Below are positions 17,216 to 24,062 of a stretch of 54,403 bases of DNA, piece after piece. Numbering within the stretch: position 1 is the first letter of the stretch; each line of letters starts with the position of its first letter. The DNA is from JBDSRX01 sp039929105. GTDB taxonomy: Bacteria > Patescibacteriota > Dojkabacteria > J137. Under the pieces are notes generated by a model. The model was not told where the DNA came from. It did no database searches and was given only the letters and a program-made list of their open reading frames with translations. A program made the position numbers and the translations under genes. Where the stretch lies: positions 1 through 54,403 of the forward strand of contig JBDSRX010000016.1 of NCBI GenBank assembly GCA_039929105.1. The letters are read 5' to 3'.

Positions 17216-18457
17216 TTATTTTTCTAATTTCAAATCCCACTGTGGGAATGGTGTTACTAAACCGTAACTAATTGTCCCATTGGAATCTACTCTAAAGTTA
17301 TATGCTTTATCGTGCCATTCTAAATGGTTATTAATATCATTATTCTCTGTTAATGTAATAGTGCATTTATATTCAGAAGCTTTTAATGACAACTTATCGA
17401 CTTTGAAGTCTAAGTAACCCTTTCCTTCTAAACTATCAATTGGAAATCCATCAAAATTTGTATAGTTAGAAATTACCTGTATATTTTCTGGGTTTGAAAG
17501 AGAAACTGTAAAAATTGGTTTATTAATTTTTCGTTGAGAATCAAAATTAATTCTAATAGTTAAAGGATCTCCAACTTTAACTTCTTTGTTCTTTGTTTCA
17601 GTATTAAAGAATTCTACTCCTGTAATTCTAACTTTGTCGTCTGTATGGATGATACTTCCCATACCTTCTGTATTCTTAGAATCTTTTTCTAATATAAACT
17701 TCTCGTAATGATCACAAACAGATTGTGCATCTCCGTACTCTTTTGTAACTCCTTTATCAATCCATAATACTTCTTTACAAGTATTTCTAATTAACTGCAA
17801 ACCGTGACTAACAAGAATAATAGAACCTCCTGATTCTCTATATTCTGCAATTTTTCTGTAACATTTTAATGCAAACCCTAAATCTCCAACTGCTAGAACT
17901 TCGTCAGCTAGAAGGATTTCTGGCTTTGAATGTATAGCAATGGAGAAGCCTAACCTAATAGTCATTCCAGATGAATATGTTGCAACTGGAGCATCTATAA
18001 AATCTCCAATATCTGCAAAGTTAATAATATTCTCATACTCTCTTTCAATATCTTCTTTAGTCATTCCTAAAATAGTACCGTTAAGGTAAATGTTCTCTCT
18101 ACCAGTCATGTGGGGATGAAAACCAGCTCCAACTGCAATTAAAGCACCAATTTTACCTTTAACTCTCACCTCCCCTTTATCAGGAGGGAAGATACCATTA
18201 ATAATTCTTAATAAAGTAGTTTTTCCAGAACCGTTTTGACCAATAATACCAAGTGCTTCACCTTTCTTTAAAGTAAAATTAATATCTTCTAAAGACCAAA
18301 ACTCACCTTTTCTAAGTTTTCCCTGGTCGTAATTAGTACCCAACATATTTCGGGTTACATCACTTAAGCCGTAAAACAAACTTCGTTTTAAGCTTCGTGT
18401 AAACTTTTTATATAAATGCTCTACTTCAATTACGTTATCAGGGTTTTTCATTTGCAT
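17216..18457 (-). CDS. Polysaccharide ABC exporter ATPase with Wzt-like C-terminal domain
   Basis: 413 residues. The ATPase domain is at about 1-250: Walker A GIIGQNGSGKTTLL, ABC signature YSSGMTIRLGFS, Walker B EILLADEVLAVGD, switch His VSHG. It is of the TagH/Wzt/KpsT type. Residues about 270-410 form a beta-rich domain (ITGVEFFNTETKNKEVKVGDPL..., SNPENIQVISNYTNFDG) like the Wzt carbohydrate-binding domain, which in known systems recognises the glycan end before export. It forms a pair with the permease three bases upstream. Confidence 0.93.
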   Translation of the reverse strand: MQMKNPDNVIEVEHLYKKFTRSLKRSLFYGLSDVTRNMLGTNYDQGKLRKGEFWSLEDINFTLKKGEALGIIGQNGSGKTTLLRIINGIFPPDKGEVRVKGKIGALIAVGAGFHPHMTGRENIYLNGTILGMTKEDIEREYENIINFADIGDFIDAPVATYSSGMTIRLGFSIAIHSKPEILLADEVLAVGDLGFALKCYRKIAEYRESGGSIILVSHGLQLIRNTCKEVLWIDKGVTKEYGDAQSVCDHYEKFILEKDSKNTEGMGSIIHTDDKVRITGVEFFNTETKNKEVKVGDPLTIRINFDSQRKINKPIFTVSLSNPENIQVISNYTNFDGFPIDSLEGKGYLDFKVDKLSLKASEYKCTITLTENNDINNHLEWHDKAYNFRVDSNGTISYGLVTPFPQWDLKLEK

Positions 18458-18460
18458 ATA

Positions 18461-19312
18461 TTAAAACATTTTTTCAATTACTTTATGTTCTGAAACGTAG
18501 AATAATCTCCATGTAAGCATGAAGAATACAAACGAAAGTAATGAAACTAATATAAAACTTCCTACATTATCAATCTTTCCGTAAACAATAGTATCTCTTA
18601 CTGCTCCTATTAAATAAGTAAGAGGATTTAACTCGATTAATCTTGTTAAAAATTCTGACTTGATGGTAGATTGAATGTAAACGATAGGGGTTATATAAAA
18701 TACTAAACCTAATAGAATATTGAATATGTTTGTTAAGTCTGTTGCAACTACAGAAATAACACTAATAAATAATCCCATTCCTGCTCCTAAAAAGAACAAT
18801 GGAAGAATCACTATTGGGAATAAAATAATTGCCCAACTAGGTGTAACACCGAAAAGTAATAAAACAATTATATTTACTATAAATGTAACTAAAAAGTTAG
18901 CTAGACTTTGTGCTGTTTGTTTGACTAATAAAACTTCGTGAGGATATTTAACTTGCATTATAAAACCTGATCCTGCTCCTAATGTTCCTGCTGCAGAGCC
19001 ATAGAAACCCATAAACAAACCCCAAATTGAGGATGAAAGTAACACGTAAGCAGGGAACGGAATCCCAGTTGATCCAGGTTGTAGAACTCCTGCATAATTT
19101 AAGAACACCCAAGAAATAATTCCTACAATTGGAGAAATAAATATCCAAGTAAGTCCTAGAAAAGACTTTTTGTAAGACATAAAGAAATCTCTTTTGAATA
19201 GCTGGTAAATAAGATCCCTTGAGTTAATTATGTTTCTAATCATAATTCCCCAAGTTTCAAATAAACCTGTCTTAGATCTTTCGTTTGGTGTGTAGATTGT
19301 TATATTTGACAT
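18461..19312 (-). CDS. Polysaccharide ABC exporter permease (Wzm/TagG type)
   Basis: 283 residues, ABC-2 family. An N-terminal cytoplasmic stretch (IRNIINSRDLIYQLFKRDFFMSYKKSFLG) precedes six hydrophobic segments; LGLTWIFISPIVGIISWVFL is the typical first helix region. PIVYIQSTI and LNPLTYLIGAVRDTIVYG near the C-terminus match the family. With the adjacent ATPase it should move an undecaprenyl-linked glycan across the membrane. No Wzx/Wzy genes are in the window, so this ABC route is the only exporter seen. Confidence 0.92.
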   Translation of the reverse strand: MSNITIYTPNERSKTGLFETWGIMIRNIINSRDLIYQLFKRDFFMSYKKSFLGLTWIFISPIVGIISWVFLNYAGVLQPGSTGIPFPAYVLLSSSIWGLFMGFYGSAAGTLGAGSGFIMQVKYPHEVLLVKQTAQSLANFLVTFIVNIIVLLLFGVTPSWAIILFPIVILPLFFLGAGMGLFISVISVVATDLTNIFNILLGLVFYITPIVYIQSTIKSEFLTRLIELNPLTYLIGAVRDTIVYGKIDNVGSFILVSLLSFVFFMLTWRLFYVSEHKVIEKMF

Positions 19313-19321
19313 AGATTGGTT

Positions 19322-20365
19322 TTAATTTCTTCCTCCTAAGAATAAAGTCGAAAGAAGTGTACTTTGTCTAATTATATACTTAGAAATGAATATCGATAAG
19401 CTAAGAACAATTATAGTACACAATGCAATGGAAATATAATCCAAAGCACTGCTTTCTAATCCTACAATACCCATTATACCTACGAAACCTAATAAATTGA
19501 AATGTATTACATATATGTCCAAAGTGTTATTTCCCAAGAATTCTAAAATATCTTTGATTCTTTGATTAGTAATCTTATATAAAATCGTCACAAAGAAGAT
19601 AGAACCAAGCAATGCAACTATATATCTAAATAATGTAGGTACAATCCAAACATATGTATGTAAGAAATTAACAATAAATTTGGGGATTCTCGGATCCTTT
19701 ACTCTATTCCAAAAGAACAATAAAGTAGGATATCCAACAAATATTCCCTCAGTAATCAGTTTTGTATATTTTTTAAAGAATTCAATGTGTTCTGCAATTA
19801 AATACCCAATTATAAAAGAAGGAAAATGCCATTTTAACAAACCGATTCCTAATAGTTCATAGTGAATTAGGTAAAGGTATAGAATTGTTCCTACTATTAA
19901 TACTTTCTCTAGATGACTTTTCTTTATTATAGTTTGAGGTATTCTTTCAAATTCTTTAATAAGAAATAGAACTACAAAACATAAAAAAAGAATCCAAAGA
20001 AACCATAAACCATAATCTGGACTTTTTATTAGTTGGATAATGTATGTTCTAATATCAATTGTTCTGAAAGTACCTCGTACAAGATATCCATAAATAAAAT
20101 ACCAACTTAAAAAAGGAACAACTAAGGCTAAAAATCTTTTCTTAATCTTTTTAAAGAAAGGTTCATCTTTCATTGAAATAAATGCAACATAACCACTTAT
20201 ACCTATAAACATAGGCATATGGAAAGAATAAATAAGTCGGAAGAATAAATTATCGTCAAAGTTTGGGATATTAGTTTGGATAAGATGGCCAACAACAACG
20301 AGAATTATTAATCCTCCTTTTATTATATCCAGAAATGGATTGCGGGGTTTCTTCTGAGGTTGCAT
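19322..20365 (-). CDS. Membrane acyltransferase (acyltransferase-3 family)
   Basis: 347 residues with about ten hydrophobic segments. The start PFLDIIKGGLIILVVVGHLIQ holds the catalytic-type His of acyltransferase-3 proteins, and FHMPMFIGISGYVAF the second conserved block. It resembles the group often named fucose 4-O-acetylase and relatives. In this context O-acetylation of fucose or another sugar on the glycan is a reasonable inference, not shown. It is the first gene of the nine-gene operon; the 113-base gap upstream to fcl can hold a promoter. Confidence 0.82.
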   Translation of the reverse strand: MQPQKKPRNPFLDIIKGGLIILVVVGHLIQTNIPNFDDNLFFRLIYSFHMPMFIGISGYVAFISMKDEPFFKKIKKRFLALVVPFLSWYFIYGYLVRGTFRTIDIRTYIIQLIKSPDYGLWFLWILFLCFVVLFLIKEFERIPQTIIKKSHLEKVLIVGTILYLYLIHYELLGIGLLKWHFPSFIIGYLIAEHIEFFKKYTKLITEGIFVGYPTLLFFWNRVKDPRIPKFIVNFLHTYVWIVPTLFRYIVALLGSIFFVTILYKITNQRIKDILEFLGNNTLDIYVIHFNLLGFVGIMGIVGLESSALDYISIALCTIIVLSLSIFISKYIIRQSTLLSTLFLGGRN

Positions 20366-20478
20366 ATAGATAATAAGATGTCTATTAACCTAGAAGTTTA
20401 GCTAAAAGAAACTTACATATCTATGCAATTTTTACTATACACCGGAAGGTAATTATATGGCTTGTTAGAGAATGATAA

Positions 20479-21423
20479 TTAGACTTCTCTAATATTTGCT
20501 CTATTTTCCATAAACCATTTGTACATCTTTTCTAAACCTTCTTTTAAAGGAGTTTTTGTTTTCCAACCTAATGCATTTACTTTAGAAACATCTAAATATC
20601 TTCTTGGTGTACCATCTGGTTTTGAAGTATCGAAAGTAAGTTCACCTTCAAAACCTGTAATTTCTTTAATTAAAGTTGCTAGTTCCTTAATTGTTGTTTC
20701 TTCTCCTGGTCCAATATTAATATGCTCCAGACCATCGTAATTATTCATTAAGAATATTAATGCATCCGCGACATCTTCTGAAAATATAAAATCTCTTGTT
20801 GGATTTCCAGTACCCCAGACAACAACTTCTTTTTCACCTTTCTCTTTTGTTTCAATAAATCTTCTTAAAAGCATTGGAGTTACATGAGCATTTTGTGTAT
20901 GAAAATTATCATTTGGTCCATAAATATTCGAAGGCATTACAGAAATAAAATTATCACCGTATTGTTCTTTAAATTTTTTAGCAAACATTAATGAGTTTAT
21001 CTTACTCATTGCGTAGCCTTCGTTTGTATATTCTAGTGGCCCAGTTAAAAGTGAATCCTCTTTGACTGGGATAGGAGCAGCAACTGGATAAATACAAATA
21101 CTCCCAAAGTTCAAAAGTTTCTTTACTTTATATTTATGAGCACTATAAATAACATTAGTATTTATCATTGTATTATCGTACATAAAGTCTGCAGGATATG
21201 TTTTGTTTCCAATAATACCTCCAACTCTAGCAGCTACATGAAAAACGAACTCAGGTTGATTCTTAGCAAAAAAATCGTCAACAGATTTAGGATCGATTAA
21301 ATCTAACTCTTTATGAGATGCTGTAAGAATATTTGTGTAACCTTGTTCTTTCAATGCATTTATTAATGCAGAACCTACCAAACCGCTGTGTCCACTTACA
21401 TAAATTTTTGAATTCTTTTCCAT
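20479..21423 (-). CDS. fcl: GDP-L-fucose synthase
   Basis: 314 residues. This SDR enzyme epimerises and reduces GDP-4-keto-6-deoxymannose to GDP-L-fucose using NADPH. Visible: the nucleotide-binding VSGHSGLVGSALINAL (G-x-x-G-x-x-G), the serine block LNFGSICIYP, and the catalytic Y-x-x-x-K in NEGYAMSKINSLMFAKK. IYGPNDNFH and GTGNPTRDFIF are GDP-fucose-synthase motifs. It lies two bases after the Nudix gene and belongs to the gmd-nudix-fcl operon. Confidence 0.95.
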   Translation of the reverse strand: MEKNSKIYVSGHSGLVGSALINALKEQGYTNILTASHKELDLIDPKSVDDFFAKNQPEFVFHVAARVGGIIGNKTYPADFMYDNTMINTNVIYSAHKYKVKKLLNFGSICIYPVAAPIPVKEDSLLTGPLEYTNEGYAMSKINSLMFAKKFKEQYGDNFISVMPSNIYGPNDNFHTQNAHVTPMLLRRFIETKEKGEKEVVVWGTGNPTRDFIFSEDVADALIFLMNNYDGLEHINIGPGEETTIKELATLIKEITGFEGELTFDTSKPDGTPRRYLDVSKVNALGWKTKTPLKEGLEKMYKWFMENRANIREV

Positions 21424-21425
21424 CT

Positions 21426-21950
21426 TTATTTTTTATTAATAAATTCTTCTAAAGCTAATTTTACATGAGGGAAACCAATTTTCTCAAATGGTATTTTATC
21501 TTTACTTATAAATTGTGCATTCATAATCTCAGCTTTATCCATTGAGATTTCATTAGATTTTAACTTTCCAGTAAAGACTATAGAAATATGAGGTTTTGTA
21601 ACTCCTTTGAATTCATACGTATGCATATAACTCCCTAGGTATTTGAGTTCATCAATTTCTACTCCTACTTCTTCACGAGCCTCTCTTTTAATAGTCGCTT
21701 CTGCATTCTCATCATTAACATCTACAAACCCAGCTGGAACATCCCATGTACCTTTGAAAGGATCTTTAGCTCGTTCTATCATTAAAATTTGTCCATTATC
21801 ATTTTCGATAATTCCCATCACACCAATAGAGGGGTCTATGAATGTTTCATTGCCACAGCTCTTGCATTTGAAAGAATGAATCTCAGTTTCATGTAGATTG
21901 CCACCGCACTTATAACAATGTTTATAAATTTCTTTTAAAGTTTTAGACAT
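21426..21950 (-). CDS. Nudix hydrolase with N-terminal zinc ribbon
   Basis: 174 residues. A four-Cys ribbon, CYKCGGNL and CKSCGNET (about residues 12-40), precedes a Nudix domain. The Nudix box reads GFVDVNDENAEATIKREA then REEVGVEID. One extra residue separates the leading G from the first E compared with the strict consensus, but the RE-x2-EE-x-G core is intact. The architecture is like NudC/NADH pyrophosphatase relatives. Lying between gmd and fcl it might clean up GDP-sugar or NAD(P) pools; this is inferred from position only. Confidence 0.85.
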   Translation of the reverse strand: MSKTLKEIYKHCYKCGGNLHETEIHSFKCKSCGNETFIDPSIGVMGIIENDNGQILMIERAKDPFKGTWDVPAGFVDVNDENAEATIKREAREEVGVEIDELKYLGSYMHTYEFKGVTKPHISIVFTGKLKSNEISMDKAEIMNAQFISKDKIPFEKIGFPHVKLALEEFINKK

Positions 21951-21953
21951 AGT

Positions 21954-22997
21954 TTAATAATCAAATTCATGAGTTTTTTCGTTCTCTAAATCGAATCTAA
22001 CCATTTCTCTAATTAAACTCTCAAAGGTATATTTAGGTTCCCACTTTAAAACTGTTTTAGCTTTTGTAGAATCTCCCAAAAGTAATTCAACTTCTGCAGG
22101 TCTAAAATATTTTGGATCAACTTTTACAATTTCTTTTCCTGTAGCTTTATCGATTCCAACTTCATCAACTCCTTTCCCTTTCCATTCAATATTAATTCCA
22201 ATCTCGTTCGCTGCAAACTCGCAACATTCTCTAACGCTATGCATCTCTCCTGTTGCAAGAACATAATCATCACCAGTTTCTTGTTGGAGCATTAACCACA
22301 TTCCCTCAATGTAATCTTTAGCATGTCCCCAATCACGCATTGAGTCAAGATTTCCCAAGTAAAGACATTCTTCGTTTCCTAATTTAATATTTGCTAATCC
22401 TCTTGTAATTTTTCTTGTTACAAAAGTTTTTCCTCTTCTTGGAGATTCGTGATTGAATAAAATTCCATTACTAGCATGGATTCCATAACTCTCTCTATAG
22501 TTAACTGTAATCCAGTATCCAAATAATTTACTTACTCCATAGGGTGATCTTGGGTAGAAAGGTGTTGTTTCTTTTTGTGGAGTCTCAACTACTTTGCCGA
22601 ACATTTCGCTTGAAGAAGCTTGGTAGAATTTTGCTTTTGGAGCATAGTTTCTAATTGCCTCTACTAATCTTAAAGTTCCAACGGCTACTACATCTGCTGT
22701 GTATTCTGGAATATCAAAACTTACTTTAACCATACTCATAGCTCCAAGGTTATAAACTTCGTCAGGTTGAATCTCTCTCACTAACTTATCAATAACTGAA
22801 GATTCAGATAGATCTCCAAAATGTAAAGTTAGCTTTGGGTGCTTGTGTTGGTCTTGATAGATATTATCAATTCTATTTGTATTGAAGTTTGACTCTCTTC
22901 TAACAATTCCATGGACTTCGTAACCTTTCTCAAGTAGAAACTCTGTTAGGTAAGATCCATCTTGTCCTGTGATTCCTGTTATTAATGCTTTTTTCAT
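21954..22997 (-). CDS. gmd: GDP-mannose 4,6-dehydratase
   Basis: 347 residues, usual size. It turns GDP-D-mannose into GDP-4-keto-6-deoxy-D-mannose, the first step to GDP-L-fucose. ALITGITGQDGSYLTEFLL is the NADP site. Motifs typical of GMD include the RRESNFNTNRI loop, the catalytic SSSEMFG and YGVSKLFGYWIT (Y-x3-K), and LGNLDSMRDWGHAKDYIE. It is first in a three-gene operon with fcl; spacings are three and two bases. The upstream region holds a REP-like element shared with a divergent GT2. Confidence 0.96.
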   Translation of the reverse strand: MKKALITGITGQDGSYLTEFLLEKGYEVHGIVRRESNFNTNRIDNIYQDQHKHPKLTLHFGDLSESSVIDKLVREIQPDEVYNLGAMSMVKVSFDIPEYTADVVAVGTLRLVEAIRNYAPKAKFYQASSSEMFGKVVETPQKETTPFYPRSPYGVSKLFGYWITVNYRESYGIHASNGILFNHESPRRGKTFVTRKITRGLANIKLGNEECLYLGNLDSMRDWGHAKDYIEGMWLMLQQETGDDYVLATGEMHSVRECCEFAANEIGINIEWKGKGVDEVGIDKATGKEIVKVDPKYFRPAEVELLLGDSTKAKTVLKWEPKYTFESLIREMVRFDLENEKTHEFDY

Positions 22998-23030
22998 GTA
23001 ATTGAATTAAAATATATGAATTACTTTAAG

Positions 23031-23092
23031 TCCCCTCGTTAACTCTAGGGATACAAAAATCTAAGCATTTATATCATAAATGCAAGATTTTT
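23031..23092. repeat. REP-like double hairpin in divergent gmd/GT2 region
   Basis: First hairpin: CCCT (23033-23036) with AGGG (23047-23050). Second: AAAAATCT (23055-23062) and GCATTTAT (23065-23072) pair with ATAAATGC (23076-23083) and AGATTTTT (23085-23092), a 16-bp stem with small bulges. The two-part order and the shared GATA-CAAAAATCT junction match the element at 2328-2387. A T-rich stretch follows on the plus strand, so it could also terminate transcription. Confidence 0.55.
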
Positions 23093-23102
23093 AATATTTT
23101 AC

Positions 23103-24062
23103 ATGATAAATAGAATAAAAGGACAGCTTCAAAAATTTATAGGACTGCAAGAAACCTATCCAACTTTCACGAAAGAATTAGCTAGATATTCCGAACATAT
23201 TAATAGAAATTCTAGCTTTTCTTCACGAGCTGAGATAGATATTATAATGCCTACATTTAATAGAGTGAGCGTTACTAAAAGATGCATTGAAAACTTACTT
23301 AAGACTACTAAAGTGAAGTTTAATCTTATTATTATTGATAATAATTCTGATAGTAAAACAAAAACATATCTCAAAAGTATTGTTAGTAAACAAATTAAAG
23401 TTATATTTCTCTCAAACAATTTAGGTGGATCTGGCTCCAGAATGGAAGGTTTAAAATTTGCGTCGACAGACTATGTTGCTTTCGTAGATAACGATATTTA
23501 TACAATGCCGTTTTACTTTGAAAATTTAATTAAGACTTTAGATGAAAATATAGATATTAGCGCTGTTCAATCTAAGGTTATATATCCTAATAAACTAATA
23601 CAAGTTAATAGGCCAACTTTCACAATAGAAGAAGATTGGATTACCTTTAATGATAAAGATTTAGATAAATCATATAAAGATAATGAATCTGAAACTTCAG
23701 AATTAATTAATTGGTTGCCAAGTGGAGCTACTTTATGGAGAAAATCTGTATTTGAGAATGAAGGTTTCGATTTAGATTTTAATACTTCTTACGAAGATAA
23801 CGATTTCTCATATTCCCTACATCAAAAAGGTTACAAGTTTATGAATAACCATAAAGCTATTTGTCTGCATCTTAGTTCACAATTCACCCCATCAAGTGTG
23901 AGTGACGTTTATACTAAGGGTAGATTTGATAAAGGAATTGTTATAAATTCTTTAAAGCAATTCAAAAAGAAACACGGACTTTATTTATCTTTTGGAGATA
24001 AAGAGAAATTTGCTAAGTATATGGGATTTGAATCTTCAAAAGAGTTAACTAATTCTTTATAG
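23103..24062 (+). CDS. Family 2 glycosyltransferase
   Basis: 319 residues. The core starts after about 45 residues: EIDIIMPTFNRVSVTKRCIENLL, LIIIDNNSDSKTK, and VAFVDNDIYTMPFYF (DND as DxD). SGATLWRKSVFENEGFD and SYEDNDFSYSLHQKGY are the acceptor-side blocks. It stands alone, divergent from gmd, and its last six bases overlap the convergent protease gene. It is a GT2 of the same broad type as those at 6.8-8.5 kb; the substrate is unknown. Confidence 0.85.
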   Translation: MINRIKGQLQKFIGLQETYPTFTKELARYSEHINRNSSFSSRAEIDIIMPTFNRVSVTKRCIENLLKTTKVKFNLIIIDNNSDSKTKTYLKSIVSKQIKVIFLSNNLGGSGSRMEGLKFASTDYVAFVDNDIYTMPFYFENLIKTLDENIDISAVQSKVIYPNKLIQVNRPTFTIEEDWITFNDKDLDKSYKDNESETSELINWLPSGATLWRKSVFENEGFDLDFNTSYEDNDFSYSLHQKGYKFMNNHKAICLHLSSQFTPSSVSDVYTKGRFDKGIVINSLKQFKKKHGLYLSFGDKEKFAKYMGFESSKELTNSL

